A stretch of DNA of 64,000 nt from VAZQ01 sp963763365 (GCA_963763365.1 CAVXOE010000018.1:62001-126000); one strand, 5' to 3'; shown: positions 8,067 through 17,964, counted from the stretch's first letter. Numbers and translations are program-made. Notes: generated by a model not told the origin, from the sequence alone.

Positions 8067-10643
8067 TCACCGCGAAGGCATCGACGTGTCGCGGCCCGCG
8101 TCGATGCCCTTGCCGCCGGTCATTTTCCGATAGAAGCGCTGTTTGCCCAACTCGGTCGCGCAGATATAGAGCATCACGATGGCGAAGCCGCTCAGGAGAA
8201 GCGGCAGCGGCGGCGGTACGAAGCCGAACGCGCGCGCCACAGACCCGAGATAGGGCAGACATATCGCGACCGCGGCGATCATCACCGTCGAGACGATGAG
8301 CAGCGTGCTCGGCCGGCTCTTCCAGCACGGCAGGCGGGTCCTCAGCACCAGCAGCGCAGCGAGTTGCGTCAGCACAGACACGACAAACCAGGTGGTTTGG
8401 AACAGCGCCTCGCCGGCGTGAAAAAACCCCAGCAGCAGTGCGAATGTCAGGAAATCGAACGCCGTGCTGATGAACCCGAAGACCAGCATGAATATCTGGA
8501 TTTCACGGATATTCCAGCGCCGCGCCTGATCGACGGCACCCGGGTCGACGTTGTCGGTCGATATTGCCACCGAGGGGAAATCCGACAGGAAGTTGTTGAG
8601 CAGGATCTGCTTGGCAAGCAGCGGCAGGAACGGCACGAACAAGGTGGCGAATGCCATGCTGATCATGTTGCCGAAGTTGGCGCTCGTTGCGATCGACACG
8701 TATTTCATGGTGTTCACGAAGGTGCGGCGGCCATCGACGATGCCGTCCTTCAGGACGCCAAGATCGCGCTCAAGGAGCACGATGTCGGCGGTCTCGCGCG
8801 CGACGTCGACCGCCTGGTCGACCGAGACGCCGGCGTCCGCCGCCTGCAGCGCGGGCGCATCGTTGATGCCATCGCCGAGATAGGCGACGCAGTGGCCGCG
8901 GTGCTGCAGCGCGCGCACGATCCGCTCCTTCTGCTGCGGATCGACCTCGGCGAACAGGTCGGTCTGCTCGGCCAGGTGCCAGAGCGCCTCCTCGCGCGTT
9001 TCGTTCAGCTCCTGTCCGGTCAGCATGCGTGACGGATCGAGCCCGACCGCCGCGCCGACGTGCATGGCGACGTGTCGGTTGTCGCCGGTGACGATCTTGA
9101 CGCTGACTCCTAGTCGTTCGAGCTCGCTGACCGTCGTCTCGATCCCCTCCTTCAGCGGGTCGAAGAACAGCAGGAAGCCTTCGAACACCATGCCGGTCTC
9201 GTCACCGCGATCGTAGCGCTCCTTTGCGGTGACACTCTTCGTGGCGAGGCCGAGCACGCGAAATCCCTCGCCGCCTTTCGTCCGGTAGTAGTCGTCGAGC
9301 TTCTGCCGGAGGGCGGCATCGAGCGGCACCGTCTGCGAAGCGACCGCGACGTGCTGGCAGCACTCGACCACGGTGTCGAAGGCGCCCTTGGTGACGATCA
9401 GGTGGGTCTTGGCCCCCTCCCCCTCGGCCACCACGATCGTAAGACGCTTGCGGATGAAGTCGTACGGGATCTCGTCGATCTTCGCCGGGTCGGTCGCGGC
9501 GAAACCACGCCGGTCGGCAGCCGCGACGATGGCCGCATCGAGTGGATTGTCGATCCCGGTTTCGAGCCGCGAGTTGGTCACGGCATATTGGAAGACGCGC
9601 TCGGAGGGCTCACCGTCGATGTCGACCGCGCCGGTCAGTTCGACCACGCCTTTGGTGAGCGTTCCGGTCTTGTCGGTGCAGAGGATGTCGGCGCTGCCCA
9701 GATTCTCGATCGCCTCGAGACGCCGAACGATCACGCCGCGTTTCGCCATGCGCCGGGCGCCGGCCGACAGCGTGACGCTGACGATGGCCGGGAGCAGTTC
9801 GGGCGTGAGGCCGACGGCGAGCGCGACCGCGAACAGGAGCAACTCGATCAACGGACGCTGAAACAGCAGGTTGACCGCGAACACAAAGATCACGATCGCC
9901 ATCATGATGCGCGTGAGCAGATAGCCGAAGCGGCGGATGCCGCGCTCGAAGTCGGTCGCTTCGGGGGCCTTGCCGATCCGCCCGGCGATGCGGCCCAGTT
10001 CGGTCGCCTGCCCGGTGTGCACGACCAGAATCTTGGCGGTCCCGCTGCGAACCGAGGTGCCGAGGAAGACACTGTTGACGCGCTGCTGCAGCGTGGCGTC
10101 GTTGGGCGTCGGCCCGGGCGTTTTCTCGACCGGAAAGGATTCGCCGGTCAGCGCCGCCTGCGAGACCAGGAAATCTCTGGCTTCGAGCACGATCCCGTCC
10201 GCCGGCACCAGGTTGCCGGCCGAAAGGAGCACCACGTCGCCGGGAACAACGTGGCGAGCGTCGATTGTCTGCTGCCGGCCGTCGCGCAGCACGCAGACCC
10301 TGAGCGCCAGCGTGTCGCGCAGGCGCCGCACGGCCTGCGAGGCGCGATATTCCTGGATGAAGCCGAGAAACGTGCTGCCGAGCACGATCAGCAGAATAAT
10401 GACCGCGTCGACCCATTCGCGCACCACGAAGGATACAAACGCGCCGAACACCAGGATGAGCACCAGCGGGCTTTCATACTGGCGCAGGATCAGCCGCAGC
10501 GCATTCGTTCCTTCGCTCGCGGCCAGGCGGTTCGGCCCGACGGTCTCGAGCCGTCGCGCGGCCTCCTCCGCGCCGAGGCCGCGCGGGCTGGCCTGCAACT
10601 CGGCGAAGAGAACTTGGGGTGGTTGCGCCCAATATGCGGTCAT
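8067..10643 (-). CDS. mgtA: P-type ATPase, MgtA-like magnesium transporter
   Basis: 858-residue cation pump. It has the actuator TGES at residues 166-169, the M4 signature LTPELLP at 279-285 that characterises MgtA (P3B) pumps, the phosphorylation motif D324-KTGTLT, KIVTGDN and the hinge GDGINDAPAL. An N-terminal cation-ATPase domain and ten predicted membrane segments are present. MgtA-type enzymes bring Mg2+ into the cytoplasm using ATP. No MgtC gene or obvious Mg2+ leader was found in the 140 bp before it. Substrate assignment rests on the M4 motif; another divalent ion is possible. Confidence 0.85.
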   Translation of the reverse strand: MTAYWAQPPQVLFAELQASPRGLGAEEAARRLETVGPNRLAASEGTNALRLILRQYESPLVLILVFGAFVSFVVREWVDAVIILLIVLGSTFLGFIQEYRASQAVRRLRDTLALRVCVLRDGRQQTIDARHVVPGDVVLLSAGNLVPADGIVLEARDFLVSQAALTGESFPVEKTPGPTPNDATLQQRVNSVFLGTSVRSGTAKILVVHTGQATELGRIAGRIGKAPEATDFERGIRRFGYLLTRIMMAIVIFVFAVNLLFQRPLIELLLFAVALAVGLTPELLPAIVSVTLSAGARRMAKRGVIVRRLEAIENLGSADILCTDKTGTLTKGVVELTGAVDIDGEPSERVFQYAVTNSRLETGIDNPLDAAIVAAADRRGFAATDPAKIDEIPYDFIRKRLTIVVAEGEGAKTHLIVTKGAFDTVVECCQHVAVASQTVPLDAALRQKLDDYYRTKGGEGFRVLGLATKSVTAKERYDRGDETGMVFEGFLLFFDPLKEGIETTVSELERLGVSVKIVTGDNRHVAMHVGAAVGLDPSRMLTGQELNETREEALWHLAEQTDLFAEVDPQQKERIVRALQHRGHCVAYLGDGINDAPALQAADAGVSVDQAVDVARETADIVLLERDLGVLKDGIVDGRRTFVNTMKYVSIATSANFGNMISMAFATLFVPFLPLLAKQILLNNFLSDFPSVAISTDNVDPGAVDQARRWNIREIQIFMLVFGFISTAFDFLTFALLLGFFHAGEALFQTTWFVVSVLTQLAALLVLRTRLPCWKSRPSTLLIVSTVMIAAVAICLPYLGSVARAFGFVPPPLPLLLSGFAIVMLYICATELGKQRFYRKMTGGKGIDAGRDTSMPSR

Positions 10644-10785
10644 TGATCTCCCGCGCGCCGGATGGTGGCCGGTCGGAGCCTAGGCCGCGCGGACGATAGC
10701 CGATTTGATGAAGATCATGAGGGAGCGATTGGCACCCCGCGCGCGCTCTCCGGGATGGGTTCGCCCCGAATCAAAGACGTGCGCG

Positions 10786-12150
10786 CTAATACGCGTATTC
10801 GGTGAATACCGGCGTGACGCTACCGCCCCAGGGCCCGTGAAATTTCTCCAGCAGTTCCTCGGCGGGTGTGATGCCGCGGGCGACGAACTCCTGCAGCGGA
10901 CGCAGGTAGCGCTGCTCGTCGTGGCCGTTGGCGTCGAACCTCGCGCGGCGCGCCAGTCCCTGACGCGCGAGCCGCAACGTGACCGTCGCAAGATCGAGCA
11001 AGCTCTGGCCGCGAATCTCCGCCCTGAAACCAAGGCGGGGCACGTCGTCGCGCAGCTTCTGCCGTTCCTCCGCGGTCCAGCCCTTCACGATCTCCCAGCC
11101 GGCATCGAGCGACGCGTCGTCGTAGAGGAGGCCGACCCAGTAGGCCGGCAGCGCCGGCAGCCGCCGCCAGGGGCCGCCGTCGGCGCCGCGCATTTCGAGA
11201 TAACGCTTGAGCCGCACCTCGGGAAAGATCGTCGAGATGTGGTTCGCCCAGTCGGCGATGGTGGCGCGCTCGCCCGGAATGAGCTTGCCGGCGAGATGAT
11301 CGCGGAACGATTTTCCGGCGACGTCGATGTAGCGGTCGCCGCGCTTGACGAAGTAGGTCGGCACATCGAGCGCGTAGTCGGCCCAGCGCTCGAACCCCAT
11401 GCCGGGCTCGAACGCCCACGGCAGCATCCCCGAGCGGTCGCCGTCGGTATCGCGCCAGATCTCGGAACGAAACGACAGAAAGCCGTTCGGCTTGCCCTCG
11501 GTGAACGGCGAGTTGGCGAACAGCGCGGTCGCGACCGGCTGCAACGCGAGCGAGACGCGCAGCTTCTTCACCATGTCGGCTTCGGACGAGAAGTCGAGAT
11601 TGGTCTGCACCGTGCAGGTGCGATACATCATGTCGAGGCCGAGCGAGCCGACCTTCGGCATGTAGGCCGTCATGATCTTGTAGCGGCCCTTCGGCATCGT
11701 CGGCATGTCGGCGCGCGTCCAGTTCGGCGCCATGCCGAGGCCGAGGAAGCCGATGCCGAGCGGCTCCGCGATCTCCTTGAGCTGTGCCAGGTGCGCCATC
11801 AGTTCGGAGCAGGTCTGGTGGACGGTCTCGACCGGCGCGCCGGACAATTCGAACTGGCCGCCGGGCTCGAGCGAGATGGCGCCGCCGCCGGTCACGTCGA
11901 ACATGCCGATGATGTTGCCGTCCTCGGTGATCGGCTCCCAGCCGAGCAGATGCTGCATGCCCTCGAGCAGCGCGCGGATGCTGCGCCGGCCGTCGTAGGG
12001 AACCGGCCTGTGTCCCTCGACCGTGAACGCGAATTTCTCGTGCTCGGTGCCGATGCGGAATTCCGACTTCGGCTTGATGCCCGCCTCGAACCACGCGACG
12101 AGTTCGTCGCGTGTTTCGATCGGCGTCATGTCGACTTGGTCACGAGCCAT
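10786..12150 (-). CDS. gshA: Glutamate--cysteine ligase
   Basis: 454-residue enzyme of the plant/alphaproteobacterial GCS2 class, catalysing ATP-dependent joining of glutamate and cysteine, the first step of glutathione synthesis. Landmarks include KSEFRIGTEHEKF, DVTGGGAISLEPGGQFELSGAP, the MMYRTCTVQTNLDF segment and NSPFTEGKPNGFLSFRSEIW. Full length for the class. It stands alone, but two glutathione transferases encoded 1-3 kb away would use its product. A start at 12150 fits the conserved N-terminus (TPIETRDELVAWFEAGIK). Confidence 0.95.
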   Translation of the reverse strand: MARDQVDMTPIETRDELVAWFEAGIKPKSEFRIGTEHEKFAFTVEGHRPVPYDGRRSIRALLEGMQHLLGWEPITEDGNIIGMFDVTGGGAISLEPGGQFELSGAPVETVHQTCSELMAHLAQLKEIAEPLGIGFLGLGMAPNWTRADMPTMPKGRYKIMTAYMPKVGSLGLDMMYRTCTVQTNLDFSSEADMVKKLRVSLALQPVATALFANSPFTEGKPNGFLSFRSEIWRDTDGDRSGMLPWAFEPGMGFERWADYALDVPTYFVKRGDRYIDVAGKSFRDHLAGKLIPGERATIADWANHISTIFPEVRLKRYLEMRGADGGPWRRLPALPAYWVGLLYDDASLDAGWEIVKGWTAEERQKLRDDVPRLGFRAEIRGQSLLDLATVTLRLARQGLARRARFDANGHDEQRYLRPLQEFVARGITPAEELLEKFHGPWGGSVTPVFTEYAY

Positions 12151-12718
12151 GCGGGCGTCCCGGCGGAAAGGGCGCGACCATACACGCGGGCCGCGCCCAA
12201 GGGCAATGTCAGCGCGCCATCGCCGAGAGCGGGCCTCCGCGGCACCGACAGGACCTGGTCGGGACAGGCATCGTTATTTTTACGACGCCGGCGCGCGATC
12301 CTTGGGTCGTCGCTGATCGCCCGCGGTCAACACGCGCGGGAAGCCGGATCTGTTACGTACCTGGGCGCTCGCGGGCGCCGGAGCTTGGGCCGATTTGTCG
12401 CAAGTCCGCGCGACCACCAAGTCATCGCTCCCCGTCTCGCGATATTGATGTCGAGAGATGCAGCGTGACGCCTGTCCAAATATTCCTATCGCATCAGCTT
12501 TGTCCCTGGAACTTTCAACACAGCCACCGCGCGTGAAATAAGCGGTTCTCGACCGCATCGCCGGGCTTTTTTTGCCGGCATAACTCCCTGATGAATTGCC
12601 GGTTTCCCTTGTCCGGCGAAGCCCCTGGCCGGACGGAGGGGTTGACAGCTCCAAACCCTGCGCGCCTATGTTTACGAGAAATTTATATGGGGGCGGCCGA
12701 GAGTTTGCAGGGGAATCG
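12151..12718. other. Noncoding interval with a candidate promoter
   Basis: 568 bp without a convincing gene; open frames here lack coding character. Near its right end TTGACA (12642-12647) is followed after 17-19 bases by CCTATG/TATGTT (12665-12672), a reasonable sigma-70-like promoter for the hypothetical gene starting at 12719. A TCCGGC...GCCGGA inverted repeat precedes it. Nothing else stands out. Confidence 0.4.
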
Positions 12719-13051
12719 ATGACCTCAAACGACAGCAAGTCCGGCCCGCAGCGGCCGGCTGGCGCAGGGCCCATGGGAGAGCTTGCTCCCGGTGCGTTCG
12801 TGACGGTCTCCGAGAACAAGCGCATCTGCGACCGGTCGCTGGTCGATGCGATCTGGGAGATCGTCGCCGTCAACGCGGCGCATGCAGTGCTGAAATTTCG
12901 CGCCGGGGTTCGTCCGCTCGATCCGGCGCTCGAAACGCGCATCGTGCCGTTGCACGAGTATGATTTCTATCGCGCCGACGATCTCGCCGCCGCGATCGAA
13001 GGATGCCGCAAGCAGCCCTCCGTGACGCTGGTGCGCTTCCGCGATCGTTGA
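12719..13051 (+). CDS. Conserved hypothetical protein
   Basis: 110 residues, soluble, no signal peptide or membrane segment. I do not recognise a named domain. The N-terminal ~20 residues are low complexity; the rest is a compact alpha/beta-like sequence with VTVSENKRICDRSLVDAIWEIVAVN and a basic C-terminus. The start at 12719 was chosen for the GCAGGGG stretch upstream and for good third-position GC from there on. A TTGACA-type promoter candidate lies ~50 bp upstream. It is convergent with the next gene. Confidence 0.65.
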   Translation: MTSNDSKSGPQRPAGAGPMGELAPGAFVTVSENKRICDRSLVDAIWEIVAVNAAHAVLKFRAGVRPLDPALETRIVPLHEYDFYRADDLAAAIEGCRKQPSVTLVRFRDR

Positions 13052-13078
13052 CGGCGGCCCGTCGCGTTACACTTCCGT

Positions 13079-13753
13079 TCAGACGCGCACGAAGTTCTGC
13101 CCCTTCACCATTTCGTGCAGGCCGTTGAACGCCTCGTTGACGCTGTCCCAGCTCTTGAGCTTCTTCATGTTGCCGAGCCAGCGCTGGATATTGGGATAGG
13201 GCGAGAAATCGCAGCCGAGCAGTTCGCCGAGCGTGACGAGGCCCGCGCCGAAATAGTCCGCGATGGTGATCTCGTTGCCGCAGAGGTAGTTGTTCTTCGG
13301 CCCGATCCAGTGGTCGTTGAGCAGCTTGAGCCAATTCTTCGAATTGTTGGCGCCCCACTCGATCGCGCCGGCCTGCGCCTCGTCGCTGCGCCGCTTGTGA
13401 TGCGGAAAGAGCTGCGGATAGGCGAGCCCATAGCCCCAGTCGCGGTAGAAGTTGGTGTTGAGCCAGTCCATCATCTCGTTGACCTTGGCGCGCGCCTTGA
13501 GGTCCTTCGGATAGGCCGGCGAGCCGATCTTGTCGGCGAGATATTTCAGGATCGCGGAGCTTTCGGTGAGCCGGAAATCGCCGTCCTCCAGCATCGGCAC
13601 CATGCGGTTGGGATTGACCGCCGTGTAGGCGTCGCCGTAGTGCTCGCCCTTCATCAGGTCGATGAACGCCTCCTCCATCGGGATGTTGTTCTCGGCGATG
13701 AACAGCCGCACCGGCCGGGTCGTCATCGATACCGGATGCATATAGAGCTTCAT
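13079..13753 (-). CDS. Glutathione S-transferase family protein
   Basis: 224-residue cytosolic GST-fold protein. The thioredoxin-like N-terminal domain begins MKLYMHPVSMTTRPVRLFIAE and contains the cis-proline region NRMVPMLEDG followed by the glutathione-binding LTESSAILKYLAD. The all-helical C-terminal domain includes ITIADYFGAG, with the conserved N-capping box. The order and loops resemble theta-like bacterial enzymes more than the beta class. The start at 13753 is supported by GGGAGG immediately upstream on the coding strand. The electrophilic substrate cannot be inferred. Confidence 0.88.
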   Translation of the reverse strand: MKLYMHPVSMTTRPVRLFIAENNIPMEEAFIDLMKGEHYGDAYTAVNPNRMVPMLEDGDFRLTESSAILKYLADKIGSPAYPKDLKARAKVNEMMDWLNTNFYRDWGYGLAYPQLFPHHKRRSDEAQAGAIEWGANNSKNWLKLLNDHWIGPKNNYLCGNEITIADYFGAGLVTLGELLGCDFSPYPNIQRWLGNMKKLKSWDSVNEAFNGLHEMVKGQNFVRV

Positions 13754-13838
13754 GGTGGCCTCCCTGCGCACTTTCTGCGGCCACCGTCTAGCACGGCAGC
13801 GGTTGCATCAATTCATCAAAATTGTCGACGCAAAGGCG

Positions 13839-14013
13839 GTGCGCTCCCCTCCCCCTGCGAGCGCAGCGAGCGGTGGGGAGGGGTCGGGGGTGGGGGCAAC
13901 TTCTTGCGCGACACCCCCCACCCCGGCTTGTTCGCTTCGCTCACGCCGCCGACCCTCCCCACCGCCATAGCGCGTCGAAGACGCGCGTAAACGCGCTTAT
14001 GGCGGGGGGAGGG
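13839..14013. repeat. Composite palindromic repeat, copy A
   Basis: One of five related elements. The left hairpin arm CTCCCCTCC...GGTGGGGAGGGG leads into GTCGGGGGTGGGG. A variable spacer follows, then CACCCCCCACCCC and a second hairpin GACCCTCCCCACCGCCATA...TATGGCGGGGGGAGGG, whose loop contains GCGCGTCGAAGACGCGCG and TAAACGCGC. It lies between a GST start and the marR stop and is noncoding here. Confidence 0.9.
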
Positions 14014-14059
14014 TAAGCAGCGGCGCGAGCACGCTCTCATCGCGATCACAACGCCCGCA

Positions 14060-14512
14060 TCAAGTCGCCAGCCGCGATAGCAGGTCGCAGAGGCTGGCGG
14101 CTTCCTTGCTGCTGAGCTTGGCACCGACGTGGCGCTCGATGGCGCGCGCGTAGGTCTCCCACATCTTCTTCTGCAAGGCGCGCCCCGCGGCCGTGATGGC
14201 GACGAACTGGCCGCGGCCGTCAACCGGGCAGATCTTGCGCTCGACGAGCCCCGCCTCCACCAGGCGATCGACGAGGCGCGAGGTCGAATACTGCGGCAGC
14301 AGCATCTGCTTTTCGAGATCTCGCGGCCGCATCGCACCTTCCGGCGCGCGTGCGAGTTCGAGCAGTGCGTCGTACCAGGCGAGCGGCGGATGGCCGGCCT
14401 TCTTCAGGTCGCGCTCGACCAAGGCCAGCACGCCCTGCTGCACGCGCACGAGGCGCGCCCAGGCGGCAGTCGTCTCCTGCGAGGGTTGGTCCTGCGGCTG
14501 CGCGCGCGGCAT
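14060..14512 (-). CDS. MarR-family transcriptional regulator
   Basis: 150-residue winged-helix repressor. It has an N-terminal dimer helix, a LEKQMLLPQYSTSRLVDRLVEAGLVERKICPVDGRG core with the recognition helix and the wing (D.RG), then the long C-terminal helix. The start at 14512 follows AAAGGA; extending upstream adds no family similarity. It is divergent from a GST gene, and the 220-bp interval holds repeated ATGCAT motifs and a perfect 16-bp palindrome over the GST promoter. It therefore probably represses the GST and itself in response to an aromatic or electrophilic ligand. Confidence 0.9.
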   Translation of the reverse strand: MPRAQPQDQPSQETTAAWARLVRVQQGVLALVERDLKKAGHPPLAWYDALLELARAPEGAMRPRDLEKQMLLPQYSTSRLVDRLVEAGLVERKICPVDGRGQFVAITAAGRALQKKMWETYARAIERHVGAKLSSKEAASLCDLLSRLAT

Positions 14513-14612
14513 TGCGATTTCCTTTGGCGGTTTCCTTTGGCGGTGACGTGTGGCGGGGTCGTTTGGCGTGTCTTGCGAGAATCTCAGGTCCGGAAATCCT
14601 AGCATTTTCATG

Positions 14613-14690
14613 CATTTGCATCAATGCATATCAATGCATCTGCATGGATATTGACATCTCGATGCATCGGCATCTATATAGATGCACATG
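14613..14690. promoter_or_regulatory. marR-gst divergent control region
   Basis: An AT-rich island in high-GC DNA. TTGACA (14651-14656) and TATATA (14675-14680), 18 bases apart, make a strong promoter reading towards the GST gene. GCATCTATATAGATGC (14670-14685) is a perfect 16-bp palindrome covering the -10 box. CGATGCATCG (14660-14669) and several further ATGCAT copies (14608-14690) surround it. This layout is what one expects of a MarR-type operator blocking RNA polymerase. Confidence 0.75.
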
Positions 14691-14735
14691 CATGAATTGA
14701 TACCTCGCAACCCGCACGTAACCAGGATCCCAGCC

Positions 14736-15350
14736 ATGAAACTCTATTATTCCCCCGGCGCCTGCTCGCTCGCACCCCACATCGTGCTGCGCGAGGCCGG
14801 GCTCGACTTCGACCTCGACCGCGTCGCATTCCCCGGCAAGACCACGCAGGGCGGCGAGGACTTCCTCGCCATCAACCAGAAGGGCGCGGTCCCCACGCTC
14901 TGGCTCGATGACGGCGAGGTGGTCACCGAAGCCGCCGTCATCCTGCAGTATCTCGCCGACCAGGCGCCCGCGAAGGGGCTGCTCCCGCCGCCAGGAACGA
15001 AGGAGCGCTACCGCGCGCAGGAGTGGCTCAACTACATCGCGACCGAACTGCACAAGGGCTTCGGTCCGCTGTGGAAGCCCGACACGCCGAAGGACTACAA
15101 GGCGGCGGTGAAAGAGAACCTCGCCAAGCAGTTCGCCTATCTCGACGGCAAGCTCGCCGGCCGGAGCTATCTCACCGGCTCGACCTTCACGGTGGCGGAC
15201 GCCTACCTGTTCACCATTCTGAACTGGGCGCAGTTCCACCAGATCGATCTCACGCCTTATCGCAACGTGAGCGCCTTCATGGCGCGCGTCACCGCGCGTC
15301 CGCGCGTGCAGGATGCGTTGCAGGCCGAAGGCCTGGCGAAGGCGGCGTAA
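14736..15350 (+). CDS. Beta-class glutathione S-transferase
   Basis: 204-residue bacterial beta-class GST, conjugating or reducing electrophiles with glutathione. It begins MKLYYSPGACSLAPHI, with the class-defining Cys10. KGAVPTLWLDDGEVVTEAAVILQYLAD forms the glutathione site, and FTVADAYLF in the helical domain is the N-capping motif. Transcribed from a TTGACA/TATATA promoter overlapped by a palindrome and opposite a marR gene, so it is probably inducible. The start at 14736 matches the family N-terminus exactly; the ribosome site (AGGA) is weak. Confidence 0.93.
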   Translation: MKLYYSPGACSLAPHIVLREAGLDFDLDRVAFPGKTTQGGEDFLAINQKGAVPTLWLDDGEVVTEAAVILQYLADQAPAKGLLPPPGTKERYRAQEWLNYIATELHKGFGPLWKPDTPKDYKAAVKENLAKQFAYLDGKLAGRSYLTGSTFTVADAYLFTILNWAQFHQIDLTPYRNVSAFMARVTARPRVQDALQAEGLAKAA

Positions 15351-15384
15351 CCGGCACCGCTTTTCGCCTTGCGGCAGGTGCTCG

Positions 15385-15554
15385 GCTCCCCTCCCCCCGC
15401 GCAGCGGTGGGGAGGGGTCGGGGGTGGGGGGCACTCTTTTCAGTACAACGAGCCCCCCACCCCGGCTCGCTCGCTCCGCTCACTTCGCCGACCCTCCCCA
15501 CCGCCATAGCGCGTCGAAGACGCGCGTAAACGCGCTTATGGCGGGGGGAGGGTT
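15385..15554. repeat. Composite palindromic repeat, copy B
   Basis: Same architecture and orientation as copy A, with an almost identical right hairpin (CCGCCATAGCGCG... to ...TTATGGCGGGGGG) and a different spacer. It sits between the convergent ends of the GST and fadB-like genes, where its hairpins could also act as a transcript end. Confidence 0.9.
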
Positions 15555-15602
15555 CAGTTGCCGCACGGTCGGTGCCGAATCTCGCTGCGTTAGCGCGTGC
15601 TG

Positions 15603-17811
15603 CTACGCCGCGCGGGCGGTCTGGGCGAAGCGGCCGTAGAAGCTGTCGCCTTTGGCGGCCATGTCGATGAGCAGCGGCGGCGGCGCAAAGCGCGGCCCGC
15701 ACGACGCTTCGAGACGGCGGCATTGTTCGACGAACGCCCGCGTCCCCATCATGTCGATGTAGGACAAGGTGCCGCCGGAGAACGGCGCAAAGCCGAAGCC
15801 TAGGATCGAGCCGACGTCCGCCTCGCGCACGTCGGTCAGCACGCCTTCTTCGAAGCAGCGCGCGGTTTCGAGCGCCTGGATGCCAAGGAGGCGATGTTTC
15901 AAGTCTGAAACGTCGATCGCATCCGGATCGAGCTTGCGCGGCTGCAGATCGGCAAGCCCCAGCCACAACCGCTTGGTTCCGCCTTGGGGATAGTCGTAGA
16001 AACCCTTGCCGTTCTTGCGCCCGAGCCGGCCGCGCTTTTCCACCATCTCTTCGAGCAGCGCCTTCTGCCGCGGATCGACCGCCGCAGCGCCGAGATCGGC
16101 TTCGGTGGCTTTCAGAATCTTCCAGGCGAGATCGACGGCGACCTCGTCGTTCAACGACAAAGGCCCGACCGGCATGCCCGACATCCGCCCGACATTCTCG
16201 ATCATGGCGGCCGGGATGCCCTCCGCCAGCATCAGGTGGCCTTCGCGCAGATAAGTTCCCACGACACGAGATGTGTAGAAGCCGCGGGAGTCGTTCACCA
16301 GGATCGGCGTCTTGCGGATCGCGCGGACGTAATCGAACGCGACCGCCAGCGCCTTCTCGCCCGTTTCCTTGCCGCGGATGACCTCGACCAGCATCATGCG
16401 CTCGACCGGCGAGAAGAAATGCACGCCGACGAACTGCGCCGGCCGCTTCGAGGCTTCGGCGAGCGAAGCTGATAGGCAAGGTCGAGGTATTGGAGCCGAA
16501 CACCACGCCGTCGCCGATCACGGCTTCGGCTTTCGCGATGGCTTCGGCCTTGACCTTGCGGTCCTCGAACACCGCCTCGATCACCAGATCGCAATCCTTG
16601 AGCGCGCCGTAATCGGGCGTCGGCGTGATGCGCGCGAGCAGGGCCGTGCGCGCGGCTTCGCTGGCGCGGCCCTTGGCGACCTGGTCGGTCATCAGCTTGT
16701 CGGAATGCGCCTTGCCCTTGTCGGCGCTCGCCTGGTCGCGGTCGATCAGCACCACCTCGAGTCCGGCCTGCGCGCTGACATAGGCGATGCCCGCACCCAT
16801 GAAGCCCGCGCCGAGCACGCCGATTTTTTTCAGCTTCGTCGCCGGCACGCCCTTCGGCCGGCGCGCGCCCTTGTTCAATTCCTGCGTCGAGACGAACAGC
16901 GTGCGGATCATGGCCGCCGCCTGCGGCGTGCGCAGGATGTGCGCGAACCAGCGCGACTCGACGCGCAGCGCAAGATCGAAGGGAAGCTGCAGCCCTTCGT
17001 ACACCACCTGCATGATGGCGCGCGCGGCCGGATAGTTGTCGAAGGTCTCGCGCCGATAGATCGCGTTCGCCGGCGGGAAGGTCTGCATCCCGGCCTTGGA
17101 ATAGACCGCGCCGCCCGGATTTCGGAACCCCTCCTCGTCCCAGGGCGCCTTGGCCTTGCCGACCGTCTTGATCCACGCCTTCGCGCTCGCAATGAGATCG
17201 TTCGCCGGCACGACCGCGTCGACGAGCTTCATCCCCTTCGCCCGCGCGACGTCGAGTGCGTCGCCCTTGAGCAGGAATTGCAGCGCGTCGCCAGGCACCA
17301 TCATGCGGGCGATGCGCTGCGTCCCGCCGGCGCCCGGAAACAACCCGACCTTGACCTCGGGCAACCCGACGCGCGTCTTGGCGGTGTCGGCGGCGACGCG
17401 ATGATGGCAGGCAAGACACAACTCGAAGCCGCCACCGAGCGCCGTGCCATTGATCGCCGCCACCCACGGCTTGCCGCTGGTCTCGAGCCGCCGGCAGAGC
17501 ACCGACCATTTGCGGCTCTCCTCGAAGATGAGCGCCGCGGCCGCCTCCTCGCCGCGCGCCTTCGCGGCCTCCGCGAACTGCCGCCCGTAGGTCTCCAGCA
17601 TGGTCAGGTCGGCGCCGGCGCAGAACGCTTCTTTGCCGGAGGTGATGACCGCGCCCTTGATCGCCGTGTCGGTCGCCACCTGCTCGATGATGGCAGAGAG
17701 TTCCTCGGTCGCCTTGGGGTCGATCACGTTCATCGACCGGCCGGGCGCATCCCAGGTCACCAGCGCGATGCCGTCCGCGTCGATATCGAGTTTGAAGTTG
17801 CTGTAGCTCAT
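15603..17811 (-). CDS. fadB: Bifunctional enoyl-CoA hydratase / 3-hydroxyacyl-CoA dehydrogenase (one-base frameshift)
   Basis: Fatty-acid beta-oxidation enzyme of about 735 residues after correction. The N-terminal crotonase domain (residues ~1-190) has AAINGTALGGGFELCLACHHRVA and LGLFPGAGGTQR-like blocks. The NAD-binding dehydrogenase domain starts near residue 315 with IGVLGAGFMGAGIA. The C-terminal part, in another frame, begins HFFSPVERMMLVEVI and carries both HADH C-domains. The shift lies near 16466: dropping one T restores ISSLAEASKRPAQFVGVHFFSP. It is followed upstream in the transcript by thiolase and cupin genes, consistent with a fad operon. Probably functional if the extra base is an error. 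Confidence 0.88.
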
Positions 17812-17845
17812 CGCACTCCCTCTTCTCCGACGGCGGTCTCTCCTT

Positions 17846-17964
17846 CTCCCCTCCCTCCATCGCGCAGCGATGGTGGGGAGGGGTCGGGGGTGGGGGGCGT
17901 GCGGAGAAAATCGAAATGCCCCCCACCCCTAACCCCTCCCCACCGCTTCGCAGGGGGAGGGGAA
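17846..17964. repeat. Composite palindromic repeat, copy C (short)
   Basis: A 119-bp variant with the same GGGGAGGGGTCGGGGGTGGGG core and inverted CCCCCCACCCCTAACCCCTCCCC partner, but without the long GCGCGTCGAAGACGCGCG loop. It lies between the cupin and fadB-like genes inside what is otherwise a co-directional gene set. Confidence 0.85.

Noticed and set aside
10705..12468. A 587-codon plus-strand frame opposite gshA
   Set aside because: It is the antisense shadow of a high-GC gene; its amino acid composition is Arg/Ala/Glu-skewed and no family pattern is visible, while gshA in the other strand is unmistakable.
12280..12942. Minus-strand frame of 220 codons across the gshA/hypothetical interval
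   Set aside because: Low-complexity Ser/Arg composition, no ribosome site, and it overlaps the better-supported gene at 12719-13051.
15289..15602. Extension of the fadB-like frame through repeat B
   Set aside because: Once the one-base shift is corrected, the true stop is at 15603; the extension is an open frame across noncoding repeat sequence.
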